Source: Acidovorax sp. NB1 (GTDB taxonomy: Bacteria; Pseudomonadota; Gammaproteobacteria; Burkholderiales; Burkholderiaceae_C). Taken from it: DNA of 64,000 bases. Location of the stretch: positions 1-64,000 of the forward strand of contig NZ_BJHU01000025.1 of the NCBI RefSeq assembly GCF_005405905.1. The letters are read 5' to 3'. The position numbers were made by a program, and so were the translations under genes. Under the pieces are notes generated by a model. It was given only the letters and a program-made list of their open reading frames with translations, made no database searches and was not told the DNA's origin. Shown here piece by piece: positions 1 to 8,553 of the stretch (position 1 is the stretch's first letter; each line of letters starts with the position of its first letter).

Positions 1-1
1 C

Positions 2-2254
2 ATAAAAGCCGTCAAGGCCAAGCTCAGTGAGCTGCAAAGCAGCCTGCCCCAGGGCGTGGAGATCGTGACCACCTACGACCGCAGCGCACTCATTGAGCGG
101 GCGATCCAGAACCTCACGACGAAACTCGTGGAGGAGTTCATCGTGGTGGCTGTGGTCTGTGTCTTGTTCCTCTGGCACTTGCGCTCGGCACTGGTCGCCA
201 TCATTTCTCTGCCTCTGGGGATCATGGCGGCGTTTCTGGTGATGCGCTACCAGGGCATCAACGCCAACATCATGTCCCTGGGCGGGATTGCGATTGCCGT
301 GGGCGCCATGGTTGATGCGGCCGTGGTGATGATCGAGAACGCCCACAAGAAGCTGGAGGCCTGGCAGCACAAGCATCCCGACCGCCAACTGGTGGGGAAA
401 GAGCGCTGGAAGGTAATCACCGAAGCCGCCGAGGAGGTAGGCCCCGCGCTGTTCTTCTCGCTGCTCATCATCACCTTGTCCTTCGTGCCCGTCTTCACGC
501 TGGAAGCACAGGAAGGTCGCCTGTTCGGACCGCTGGCGTTCACCAAGACCTACGCCATGGCGGCGGCAGCGGGTCTGTCCGTCACGCTGATTCCGGTCCT
601 GATGGGCTACTGGATCCGGGGCCGCATCCCTGATGAGCAGAAGAACCCGATCACGCGCGCGCTGATCGCCGTGTACCGGCCTTGCCTGGAGTGGGTTCTG
701 CACCGCCCAAAATCTACCCTGGTCATCGCCGTGCTAGCGCTGACGACCACGATCTGGCCCCTCTCGCGGCTGGGGGGCGAGTTCCTGCCCAGGCTGGACG
801 AAGGCGATCTGCTGTACATGCCTTCGGCGCTCCCGGGCCTGTCGGCACAGCGGGCGACGGAGCTTCTGCAACTGAGCAACCGGATGATCAAGACGGTTCC
901 CGAGGTCGAGCGCGTCTTCGGCAAGGCTGGCCGCGCGGAGACCGCAACCGATCCGGCACCGCTGGAAATGTTCGAGACCACGGTGAAGCTCAAGCCCAGA
1001 GACCAATGGCGTCCAGGAATGACGCCCGAGGGTCTGATCGAGGAGCTGGACAAGGCCGTCAAGATTCCTGGCCTGTCCAACATCTGGATTCCACCCATCC
1101 GCAACCGGATTGACATGCTGGCCACCGGCATCAAGAGTCCCATCGGGGTCAAGGTGACCGGCAACGACCTGAAGGTGATCGACGGGATCGCTGCCCAAGT
1201 CGAGCAGGTCGCCAAGGGCATTCCGGGAGTGACTTCGTCACTGGCCGAGCGCCTGACCGGAGGGCGCTATGTCGATGTCCGCATCGACCGCACAGCCGCA
1301 GGGCGCTACGGACTGAACGTGAGCGAAATCCAGGCCATGGTTTCCGGGGCGATCGGTGGTGAAAACGTGTCTGAAACGGTCGAGGGCCTGGCCCGCTTCC
1401 CGATCAACCTGCGCTATCCGCGTGAGTGGAGAGACTCGCCAGAACGCCTGGCCCAGTTGCCCATCTCCACCCCCATGGGGCAGCAGATCACGCTGGGTAC
1501 GGTGGCCAGCATCTCCATCACCGATGGGCCGCCCATGCTCAAGAGCGAGAACGCCCGCCCATCGGGCTGGGTGTATGTCGATGTGCGGGGGCGCGATCTG
1601 GCATCTGTGGCCAATGACCTGCGCGATGCGGTGAGCCGCCAAATCAAGCTGGAGCCCGGAGTCAGCGTCACGTACTCAGGCCAGTTCGAGTACCTGGAGC
1701 GGGCCAATGCCCGCCTGAAAGTAGTGGTGCCTGCCACCTTGCTGATCATCTTCGTGCTGTTGTACTTGACCTTCTCGCGCATGGGCGAGGCGGGACTGAT
1801 CATGGCGACGCTGCCATTTGCGCTCACCGGGGGTATCTGGTTCCTGTACCTGATGAACTACAACCTGTCCATCGCCACCGGTGTGGGCTTCATCGCCCTT
1901 GCGGGTGTCGCGGCAGAGTTCGGGGTGGTCATGCTCATCTACCTCAAGCACGCACTCGCAGAGAGATGTCCAGACGGCAGGCAGCCTACGCTGGAAGAGC
2001 TGCTGGATGCGATTCGAGAAGGCGCCGTGCTGCGCGTGCGCCCCAAGGCCATGACCGTGGCCGTCATCCTGGCGGGCCTGGTGCCTATCGTGTGGAGCAG
2101 CGGGACGGGCTCGGAGGTCATGAGCCGCATCGCGGCCCCCATGCTGGGCGGTATGGTGACAGCGCCGCTGCTGTCCTTGTTTGTGATTCCTGCGGCCTAT
2201 GTGCTGATGAGAAAGCCGAGAAAACGCGATCAGCTGGACACTGAGGTTTCGTGA
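2..2254 (+). CDS. cusA: CusA-type heavy-metal RND efflux pump, 5'-truncated by window edge
   Basis: Inner-membrane proton-driven pump of the HME-RND family, which exports Cu(I)/Ag(I) with a membrane-fusion protein and an outer-membrane channel. The reading frame is open from base 2, so only about the C-terminal 750 residues are present; the N-terminus lies upstream of the window. Visible hallmarks are the TM4 acidic segment ([13 protein letters not shown]), the periplasmic stretch starting [15 protein letters not shown], several Met residues in the pore region, and a C-terminal bundle of hydrophobic helices ending in a basic tail. The Met content and the MPSALPG motif favour the copper/silver branch over the Zn/Co/Cd branch represented by czcA at 8554. 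Its partner genes would be expected upstream. The copper-type genes just downstream on the other strand fit. Confidence 0.93.
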   Translation: MKAVKAKLSELQSSLPQGVEIVTTYDRSALIERAIQNLTTKLVEEFIVVAVVCVLFLWHLRSALVAIISLPLGIMAAFLVMRYQGINANIMSLGGIAIAVGAMVDAAVVMIENAHKKLEAWQHKHPDRQLVGKERWKVITEAAEEVGPALFFSLLIITLSFVPVFTLEAQEGRLFGPLAFTKTYAMAAAAGLSVTLIPVLMGYWIRGRIPDEQKNPITRALIAVYRPCLEWVLHRPKSTLVIAVLALTTTIWPLSRLGGEFLPRLDEGDLLYMPSALPGLSAQRATELLQLSNRMIKTVPEVERVFGKAGRAETATDPAPLEMFETTVKLKPRDQWRPGMTPEGLIEELDKAVKIPGLSNIWIPPIRNRIDMLATGIKSPIGVKVTGNDLKVIDGIAAQVEQVAKGIPGVTSSLAERLTGGRYVDVRIDRTAAGRYGLNVSEIQAMVSGAIGGENVSETVEGLARFPINLRYPREWRDSPERLAQLPISTPMGQQITLGTVASISITDGPPMLKSENARPSGWVYVDVRGRDLASVANDLRDAVSRQIKLEPGVSVTYSGQFEYLERANARLKVVVPATLLIIFVLLYLTFSRMGEAGLIMATLPFALTGGIWFLYLMNYNLSIATGVGFIALAGVAAEFGVVMLIYLKHALAERCPDGRQPTLEELLDAIREGAVLRVRPKAMTVAVILAGLVPIVWSSGTGSEVMSRIAAPMLGGMVTAPLLSLFVIPAAYVLMRKPRKRDQLDTEVS

Positions 2255-2375
2255 GGCTGGCTTAGGGCGGCCCCCTCAGGGACGTCGAGTTTGCTGATCG
2301 AGAGGCTGCGTGGCGACGCTAGGCAATGCCGCTTCAATCGAACTGGGCCGCCCCTCGGGATGCTCGCGGGGGACG

Positions 2376-2882
2376 CTACTTGGATGGCATGGCCGCCTGG
2401 CGGTCCACCATCATTTGCATCATCTGTTCCATCATGGTCATGCGGCGCTCCATTTGAGCGTGCATGCCCATCATGCCGCCTCCCATGCCCGAGTTTCCAG
2501 AGGCTGCAGGTGCGGCAGGTTTGGCCTGCGCCCCTTGCTGCATCATCCCCATACCCATGCCACCAGAATTACCTGCACCCATCATGACCATGCCGGACTG
2601 CATGAGCTTCATGTGTTCATCCATCAGCGCAGAACGTTCGGCGGGAGTCTTGGCCGCCTGCATTTTTTTGTGCATTTCCTGCATCGCCTTCATCAGACGA
2701 TCAAAGGCGTCCGGTGCTGGCGGGGTAGTAGCTGCCGGGGCAGACTGGGTGGCTACGCCACCGCTCTGCGCATCACCGGGGTGGTGGCCTGCGTGTTCGT
2801 CCGCAGGTTTAGGAGATTGCGCGACGGCACAGCCCGCCACGAAAAGGGTTGTCAACAGCCCAGCGACGATATTCAGACGCAT
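2376..2882 (-). CDS. Methionine-rich lipoprotein, putative periplasmic copper binder
   Basis: 168 aa. Starts with a lipoprotein signal (hydrophobic run then the lipobox FVAGC, Cys at about residue 18), followed by a short His-containing patch (DEHAGHHPGD) and a Met-rich C-terminal half (for example MGMGMMQQG, GMGGGMMGMH, MMEQMMQMMVD). Clustered Met and His residues are typical of proteins that hold Cu(I)/Ag(I) in the periplasm. That role is inferred; no named family was recognised. It lies 18 bp downstream of the CopZ-like gene on the same strand, so the two probably share the MerR-type promoter at 3255-3285. The start is ATG with an upstream GGAGAC run. Confidence 0.75.
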   Translation of the reverse strand: MRLNIVAGLLTTLFVAGCAVAQSPKPADEHAGHHPGDAQSGGVATQSAPAATTPPAPDAFDRLMKAMQEMHKKMQAAKTPAERSALMDEHMKLMQSGMVMMGAGNSGGMGMGMMQQGAQAKPAAPAASGNSGMGGGMMGMHAQMERRMTMMEQMMQMMVDRQAAMPSK

Positions 2883-2900
2883 GATGGTCTCCTTGTAGGT

Positions 2901-3224
2901 TCAACTGCAGCATGACGACGTACGGTTCGCAGCGCCTTGATTCACATCAACAGAGGTTGTGGACCGAGACGCACAGCAGCAGCCACCGGTTGTTCGGCGC
3001 GATGAAGTCCCCGCCACGGCGTCTGCTTTGTATCCGGCACGCTCAATTGCGGAGCGGACAAGCTCCACAGTGTCGTCTTCGACTTGCCCAGGAACGCGGA
3101 CCTGCCGCGTGGCCACATCGATTTCTACTTCGACGCCTGCTGGCAGCTGGGTCTGAGCTATTGCTCGACGAATGCGCTGAGCGCAACCACCGCACGTCAT
3201 ATCAGGAACATTGAAATGGACCAT
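2901..3224 (-). CDS. copZ: CopZ-like heavy-metal-associated (HMA) domain protein
   Basis: 107 aa. A single HMA domain occupies residues 1-70, with the metal-binding loop MTCGGC (consensus MxCxxC) near residue 10. Such proteins are cytosolic Cu(I) chaperones that hand metal to exporters or regulators. The C-terminal tail is unusual: it carries a GGCCC run and ends TSSCCS, adding at least five cysteines that could bind more metal. I chose the ATG at 3224 over a GTG 24 bp upstream because AAAGGAG sits at ideal distance from it. First gene of a two-gene unit with the Met-rich lipoprotein; a MerR-type promoter lies 31 bp upstream. Confidence 0.85.
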   Translation of the reverse strand: MVHFNVPDMTCGGCAQRIRRAIAQTQLPAGVEVEIDVATRQVRVPGQVEDDTVELVRSAIERAGYKADAVAGTSSRRTTGGCCCASRSTTSVDVNQGAANRTSSCCS

Positions 3225-3254
3225 GTGAGCCTCCTTTGGTTGATTCACGGTTTG

Positions 3255-3285
3255 ACTATGAACCTTGCCATGATGAGAAGGTCAA
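3255..3285 (-). promoter_or_regulatory. MerR-family (CueR-like) promoter of the copZ-lipoprotein unit
   Basis: Reading on the minus strand: -35 TTGACC (3285-3280), a 19-bp spacer, and -10 CATAGT (3260-3255). The spacer holds the dyad ACCTT-N11-AAGGT. A 19-bp spacer with a centred dyad is the signature of MerR-family activation; the ACCTT/AAGGT arms resemble CueR sites. No MerR-family gene is visible in the window. Confidence 0.7.
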
Positions 3286-4036
3286 TCCCATTCGCAAAGA
3301 TCAACCGGGCGTCAAGATCGAGAGCGGCCGTCGCTTGAGTAGATAAGGCTATGCCAATTCGATCATGCTTAGCGAGCTGCATGCTGAGAGACACTTAACG
3401 TCTTATCAAGCCGCTTATGAACCTCCCGAACCTACTTAGGCTGGCTTGAAGGCGCAAGCCGTGTCCGGATTCAACAGATTGTTGTGTTTCATCTCCATCC
3501 CGAAAAAGGATGGCCCCCCGCTCCGAACCTCCGATAAGAGATCGCCAGCGGACTTCCATGGCGGCTGGACGACCGACCGCAACCGCTGCTAAACCGACTT
3601 TCAGCGTGGCAGCTCCAGGTCGGCAGAGACCATTCTGATCTTGCGTCGGCAATGGGGGCTTTCGCATTTAACGCGACATCAACTGCAAGAAAAGTAACGA
3701 GTTTGCCCCTCCGAAATTACCTGATTGCTTGCCATCCACCTACTCGGCCTGCTCGCCGTCAGGCGCACGGAGGCCTGGCCCCGTGATCGGCGCGACCGCT
3801 TCGATCTTGTATGTTCTTTGGGGACTGAGCGACTTTGCTATCAGGAGCCCTCCCGCCAGCCCCAAGGTTTCAGGTTCGAAGAGTATCCAACTCAGCAGTG
3901 GAGATCCAAGCTGTCAAAAGCGTAATCCGGCAGTCACTGCCTTGATAGGGCGAGATTTTTAGACTTCTCTTCGTGATGCAAAGCGTGTCACCCCGGTAGC
4001 CAAAAAAAGAGGCGTCCGGTGCAACTGGAGAACATC
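3286..4036. other. Intergenic stretch, no supported gene
   Basis: About 750 bp between divergent units. Short open frames here have no credible start signal, signal peptide or recognisable motif, and base use looks non-coding. It may hold promoter elements for the 4037 gene and degraded mobile-element sequence, but I recognise nothing specific. Confidence 0.5.
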
Positions 4037-4408
4037 ATGAAAGTTCGCAACGCACTCATCATCGTTGGCCTGGCCACCGTCGCTACGACTTCGTTCGCCG
4101 CGTCGGCCTATCACGCCAGCCCAGTGCAGGAGCAGGGAGCTGTGTTTACTCCCGACCACCTGGGTAACACCGTGAGCCGGGACTCCGTTCGCAATACCGT
4201 GCTTGTAGCCCAGCAAGACGGCTCGCTCCAATGGATCAGCCGTGGCTATCCCGCCACCTACCCGCTCGTCAAAGCGCCGACCCTCACCAAGAGCCGGGAC
4301 CAGGTGCTGCAGGAGCTCGAATATGCCAAGCGCAACCCGATCACAGCAGATGGCATGCGCGACATGGGCGGCGAAGCTGGGTGGGTCAACGCCCAACAGC
4401 TGCCGTAA
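4037..4408 (+). CDS. Small secreted DUF4148-like protein (paralogue 1)
   Basis: 123 aa from the ATG at 4037, preceded by CTGGAG at good spacing (a GTG 18 bp upstream has no ribosome site). An N-terminal Sec signal peptide (hydrophobic run ending SFAASA) suggests periplasmic location. The mature part contains a YH..P..E.G segment, a QDGSLQWISRGYP motif and the DUF4148-like helix SRDQVLQELEYAKRNP. The YH and DGSL..SRG elements recur in the 14366 and, more loosely, the 16937 protein, so these are paralogues. Function unknown; placement among efflux genes suggests metal-stress induction. Followed 45 bp later by a related gene. Confidence 0.75.
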   Translation: MKVRNALIIVGLATVATTSFAASAYHASPVQEQGAVFTPDHLGNTVSRDSVRNTVLVAQQDGSLQWISRGYPATYPLVKAPTLTKSRDQVLQELEYAKRNPITADGMRDMGGEAGWVNAQQLP

Positions 4409-4453
4409 TCCGCCCTTCATTTATTCAATCACATTAACTCAAAGGACCACACC

Positions 4454-4984
4454 ATGAAATTCAAGACCGCACTCCTTCTCGCCGCTCTGGGCGCCGCACC
4501 TCTGCTCGCCTCTGCGCAATCGGCTCCACTCACCCGTGAACAGGTTCGCGCTGAACTGTTCCAAGCCATTCGCAGCGGCGACATCATGGGCAGCGGTGAG
4601 TCGAGCATGACGCTACGCCAAATGAACCCCCGCGCCTATCCTGCGCAAGCAGCAACCGCGCCCAAGAAGACGCGTGAGCAAGTGCAGCAGGAACTGGGCC
4701 AAGCGATCAAGTCAGGAGAGATGATGGCCGCTGGCGAATCTGGTGCTAAGTTGAATGAGATCGCTCCAGGGAGCTATCCTTCGCAGGCAGTGGCGGCTGT
4801 TTCGCCGAAGTCGCGCGACGAAGTCAAACATGAACTGGCCGAGGCAATTCTTCACGGAGAGATCGTCGCCAATGGTGAAGACGGGCGCATGCTCAAGGAC
4901 GTATTTCCAGGCATGTACCGTGGCAGTCACACTGCGGACGTGGCAGCGGAACGCGGCTACACGGGGAGCGTCCGAGGCATGTGA
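4454..4984 (+). CDS. Secreted three-repeat DUF4148 protein
   Basis: 176 aa with a signal peptide (cleavage near ASAQS). The mature protein is three tandem copies of a roughly 45-residue unit: TREQVRAELFQAIRSGDIM, then KTREQVQQELGQAIKSGEMM, then KSRDEVKHELAEAILHGEIV, each followed by a GE(S/D) turn and a P..YP/MY ending. This is the DUF4148-type helical motif that abounds in Burkholderiales. AAAGGA precedes the ATG. It lies 45 bp downstream of another member of the family and probably shares its transcript, just ahead of the czc operon. Function unknown; periplasmic location is inferred from the signal peptide. Confidence 0.8.
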   Translation: MKFKTALLLAALGAAPLLASAQSAPLTREQVRAELFQAIRSGDIMGSGESSMTLRQMNPRAYPAQAATAPKKTREQVQQELGQAIKSGEMMAAGESGAKLNEIAPGSYPSQAVAAVSPKSRDEVKHELAEAILHGEIVANGEDGRMLKDVFPGMYRGSHTADVAAERGYTGSVRGM

Positions 4985-5048
4985 AGCTGCGGCGCTGTTC
5001 TTCGATACCTAGTGCTCAGAATTCAACTTGCCATGCTAGACTGAAAAA

Positions 5049-5414
5049 ATGAGTCGCTGGGTCGTCGCTTTGATGCTCGTACTGCTACCGCTCCAGTTCA
5101 GCTGGGCTGCGGTAGCTTCGTACTGCCAGCATGAGCGCGCTACGTCCGCCTCTACTGTGCAGCACGTGGGTCATCACGAACACCAGCATGAATCGGATAC
5201 GACCGTTGGCAACGCCAAAGTGGGCGAGAAGAATCTCGACAAGTTCGACCCCGATTGCCGCTCATGCCATGGCCTTGGACTCGGTGCAGTCTACGTGCCA
5301 GATTCCAAAATGCCTGCAGATCGCGGTAACGGAATGAACGCCCCGGTCTTGTCACCGCTAGCAGGCGTCAGCCCCATCCCCCCAGACCGCCCTCAGTGGC
5401 CCTCCCTCGCCTAA
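5049..5414 (+). CDS. czcI: CzcI-like cation efflux accessory protein
   Basis: 121 aa. An N-terminal signal (MLVLLPLQFSWAAVASYCQHE) is followed by a His-rich patch (HVGHHEHQHE), a CRSCHGL motif near the middle and a C-terminal PPDRPQWPSLA. The LLPLQFSWA start, CQHE element and PDRPQW ending are features I associate with CzcI, the small periplasmic protein encoded ahead of czcC in Cupriavidus-type operons and implicated in regulating czc. Position directly upstream of czcCBA supports the call. A second CzcI-like protein with the same ending lies at 18340. Confidence 0.8.
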   Translation: MSRWVVALMLVLLPLQFSWAAVASYCQHERATSASTVQHVGHHEHQHESDTTVGNAKVGEKNLDKFDPDCRSCHGLGLGAVYVPDSKMPADRGNGMNAPVLSPLAGVSPIPPDRPQWPSLA

Positions 5415-5568
5415 TCGGCGGGGCTTCTTCCTCGATCCATTCTTTATCCGCCTTCGATAGGGCGGAGTCGCCGCGCGCGCCGCAGCCGAAATGGACTTGA
5501 GCAGCTAGGTGACGTTGTTGTTGCCATCCCGCCGATTTCCCCGTGTTTCAAGGTCACTGGAGAATCGG

Positions 5569-6927
5569 ATGTTCAAGGGAATTCATGTTTCAAATCGCCT
5601 GGTCGCTGTACCCGGCCGAAAGAGTTTTGCGGTCACAGCAGTTGTTGCCGCCACGATTTTTGCGAGCGGATCGGTCGCGCTCGCCCAGGGCGTGCCCGCA
5701 GGCACCCAAGGAAGCCAATCGATAATTGCTCACAGCGCGTTGGCGTCGTCCGCAGCCCCGTTGTCGTTGGCCAGGGCCATCGACTTGGCACTGGAAGGGA
5801 ATGCAGACGTTGCCGCGGCCATGCGCCAGGTCGAGGCATCAGAAGGGCAAGTCATTCAGGGACGCGCGCGCCCAAATCCGGAGTTTGCGTACTCGCTCGA
5901 AGACACCCGGTCCAAAACGCGCACGCAAAGCTGGCAGCTCAACCTTCCGATTGAACTCGGCGGTAAGCGCACGGCACGGACCAAGGCCGCGGAAAGGGCC
6001 CGGGAGCAGGCACAGGCTCAGCTCGCTGAGGTGAAATCCACGGTGCGTGCCAATGTGGTTGCCGCCTACTTCGAAGCACTGACGGCCCAAGAGCGGTTGG
6101 CCTTGGCAAAGGACAGTGCAGCGCTTGCCAAGTCATCCACTGACACTGTTGCGAAGCGTGTGGCTGCGGGCAAGGTCTCCCCCGTCGAGGAGACGAAGGC
6201 ACGCGTTGCGGAAGCCGGCATACGCGTGGAGTTGGCGCAGGCGGCGGGCGAAGAGCGCAATGCACTGACCCGCCTCTATGCACTGTTGGGCCGAACCACC
6301 GGGATGACCCTCCTGCTGGAAGGCGAGGCCGAGAGCCTTCCTGCCGTTCCTGATATCGCGGCGCTGCAATCCCTGGTTGCGTCATCCCCTGCCGTTGTTG
6401 TCGCCAAGGTCGAAGTGGATCGGCGCATCGCCTTGACCGAGGTGGAGCAGAGCAAGCGGGTGCCGGACGTCACTGTGAGCGCAGGTATGCAGCGCAGCAA
6501 TGAGACACAGCGCAACATGCTCCTGCTCGGAGTGTCTGTGCCTCTACAACTGTTCGACCGCAACCAGGGCAACCTGCTGGAGGCCCTGAAGCTTGAGGAC
6601 AAAGCAAGGGACGAATTGCAAGCCACCACCGTGCGGCTGCACAGCGAGGTGACCCAAGCCCACGATCGACTGGCAACGATCACTACCGAAGTGCAGGCGT
6701 TGCGAGGTGACGTGCTCCCTGGTTCCAAGTCGGCCTACGACGCAGCAACCGTGGGGTTCGAGAACGGCAAATTTAACTTCCTCGAAGTTCTCGACGCACA
6801 GCGCACGTACTTCACAGCCAAGTCGCAGTACCTCAAGGCGTTGGCCGAAGCCCATCGAGCAGCCGCGGAGATCGACCGACTCCTGGGCAGCCAGACGCCC
6901 AATGCACCGACCAACAAGCAAAACTGA
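5569..6927 (+). CDS. czcC: CzcC outer-membrane factor of the CzcCBA efflux system
   Basis: 452 aa TolC-family outer-membrane channel of the Co/Zn/Cd efflux complex. I start at ATG 5569, which has CTGGAG upstream and gives a proper signal peptide (hydrophobic segment ending VALAQG); an upstream GTG at 5509 would add 20 residues before the signal. The two-fold OEP repeat is visible: SLARAIDLALEGNADVAAAMRQVEAS begins repeat one, and a second helical repeat follows ALTEVEQSKRVPDVTVSAGM. The segment AYDAATVGFENGKFNFLEVLDAQRTYF is the typical C-terminal OEP signature. Eight bases separate it from czcB. Confidence 0.92.
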   Translation: MFKGIHVSNRLVAVPGRKSFAVTAVVAATIFASGSVALAQGVPAGTQGSQSIIAHSALASSAAPLSLARAIDLALEGNADVAAAMRQVEASEGQVIQGRARPNPEFAYSLEDTRSKTRTQSWQLNLPIELGGKRTARTKAAERAREQAQAQLAEVKSTVRANVVAAYFEALTAQERLALAKDSAALAKSSTDTVAKRVAAGKVSPVEETKARVAEAGIRVELAQAAGEERNALTRLYALLGRTTGMTLLLEGEAESLPAVPDIAALQSLVASSPAVVVAKVEVDRRIALTEVEQSKRVPDVTVSAGMQRSNETQRNMLLLGVSVPLQLFDRNQGNLLEALKLEDKARDELQATTVRLHSEVTQAHDRLATITTEVQALRGDVLPGSKSAYDAATVGFENGKFNFLEVLDAQRTYFTAKSQYLKALAEAHRAAAEIDRLLGSQTPNAPTNKQN

Positions 6928-6935
6928 GATCGACC

Positions 6936-8537
6936 ATGAACTCCATCAAATCAAGCATCAGCAAGAAGCACCTGATCGCCATCGCCGTCGTCATCGCGAT
7001 GGGCGTTGGTGCTGGCGCCCTCATTCTGCAGGGAGGCAAGACGAAGGCTGCGGCCGGTGAGGGAGATGGCCACGGCCACGGCACCCACACTGAAGCCAAG
7101 GGGCACGGAGACGGCGAGCACCATGGCAAAGCGGATGGCAAGGGCCATGATGACGACAAAGGCCATGCCGACGGGGAGCATCACGAGAAGAGTGAGTCCA
7201 AGGGGACGAACGGTGGCAGCCTCTTCAAGGAAGGCGACTTCGGCCTGGAAGCTCTGCTTGCGGAAGACGGCGGCGAGCCGCGCCTTCGCGTCTGGATGTT
7301 CGACAAGGACAAGCCACTGCCGCAGAGCGCCGCCACGGTCGCCGCAACAATTACCCGGCCGACGGGTGAAAAACAGACGCTCTCGTTCATCCAGGAAAAG
7401 GACGGGTGGGTGAGCCGCGAGAGCGTGGCAGAACCACACGCGTTTGACATCGAGATCATTGCGCAAAAGGGCAATGAGCCTTTCATGTTCGTGATGAGCA
7501 AGGAAGAAGGCAAGGTCGAGCTGACCGATGCCCAGATCAAGGCGGCAGCCATCGGCGTTGACTCGGCATCTGCTGCGAGCATCAAGTCTGCGCTGCTGCT
7601 GCCCGGCGAGATCCGCCTCAACGAAGATCGCACCTCGCACGTGGTTCCACGCCTTGCTGGCGTGGTGGAAAGCGTTAACGCCAGCTTGGGCCAGGTCGTC
7701 AAGAAGGGGCAGGTGCTGGCCGCTATCGCGAGTCCCACAGCATCGGAGCAGCGCAGCGAGCTGCAGACGGCCCAAAAGCGCATGGCCTTGGCAAAGACGA
7801 CCTACGAGCGGGAGAAGAAGCTTTGGGAGCAGAAGGTCTCGGCGGAGCAGGACTACCTGCAGGCCAAGCAGGCACTCAACGAAGCCGAAGTTGCTGTCGC
7901 CAACGCCAACCAGAAGTTGGGGGCATTGGGTCTGTCGTCCTCTTCCGCCTCGGGCCTGAACCGGCTTGAGCTGCGTGCGCCCTTTGATGGGATCGTCATC
8001 GAGAAGCATCTGAGCCTCGGCGAAGCCGTCAAGGAAGACGCCGCCGTGTTCACGATTTCTGATCTGAGCCAGGTGTGGGCGGAAATCAACGTTCCAGCCA
8101 AGGATCTCCCTCTCGTGCGGGTCGGTGAGAAAGTCACCATCAAGGCCACCGCGTTCGACGCTTCAGCGACGGGCACTGTGGCCTTCGTGGGCGCGCTCAT
8201 CGGTGAGCAAACCCGAACCGCCAAGGCGCGGGTGGTGTTGGATAACCCCAAGGGAGCATGGCGGCCAGGCCTGTTCGTGAACGTCGAGGTCGTGGCTGAT
8301 GAGGCAACTGTGCCCGTGACGATCGCTGCAGACGCAGTCCAGACGGTTGGGGACAAGCCTGTTGTCTTCCTCAAGGTCAATGGAGGCTTCATTGCCCAGC
8401 CCGTGCAGTTGGGACGCAGCGATGGCAAGCGTATCGAGGTTCTTCAGGGCATCAAGCCCGGAACGCCCTACGCAGCGTCCGGCAGCTTCGTCGTGAAGTC
8501 CGAACTGGGCAAGGCGTCCGCCGAGCACACGCACTGA
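6936..8537 (+). CDS. czcB: CzcB periplasmic adaptor (membrane-fusion protein)
   Basis: 533 aa HlyD-type adaptor linking CzcA to CzcC. Order: an N-terminal membrane anchor (residues 10-30); a long His/Asp/Glu-rich segment (about 40-88, with GDGHGHGTH and GEHHGKADGKGHDDD) likely to bind Zn/Co/Cd; an extra beta domain starting NGGSLFKEGDFGLEAL (about 90-190); then the classical beta-barrel, lipoyl and alpha-hairpin parts, including GVVESVNASLGQVVKKGQVL and the returning LRAPFDGIVIEKHLSLGEAV. It has the full length of the CzcB family. The extra beta domain resembles the separate protein at 11800. Confidence 0.93.
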   Translation: MNSIKSSISKKHLIAIAVVIAMGVGAGALILQGGKTKAAAGEGDGHGHGTHTEAKGHGDGEHHGKADGKGHDDDKGHADGEHHEKSESKGTNGGSLFKEGDFGLEALLAEDGGEPRLRVWMFDKDKPLPQSAATVAATITRPTGEKQTLSFIQEKDGWVSRESVAEPHAFDIEIIAQKGNEPFMFVMSKEEGKVELTDAQIKAAAIGVDSASAASIKSALLLPGEIRLNEDRTSHVVPRLAGVVESVNASLGQVVKKGQVLAAIASPTASEQRSELQTAQKRMALAKTTYEREKKLWEQKVSAEQDYLQAKQALNEAEVAVANANQKLGALGLSSSSASGLNRLELRAPFDGIVIEKHLSLGEAVKEDAAVFTISDLSQVWAEINVPAKDLPLVRVGEKVTIKATAFDASATGTVAFVGALIGEQTRTAKARVVLDNPKGAWRPGLFVNVEVVADEATVPVTIAADAVQTVGDKPVVFLKVNGGFIAQPVQLGRSDGKRIEVLQGIKPGTPYAASGSFVVKSELGKASAEHTH

Positions 8538-8553
8538 TCACGGAGCCTCACAC

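Noticed and set aside
3395-3667. 90-codon minus-strand frame in the 3.3-4.0 kb gap
   Set aside because: No ribosome site, no signal peptide, no recognised motif and irregular composition.
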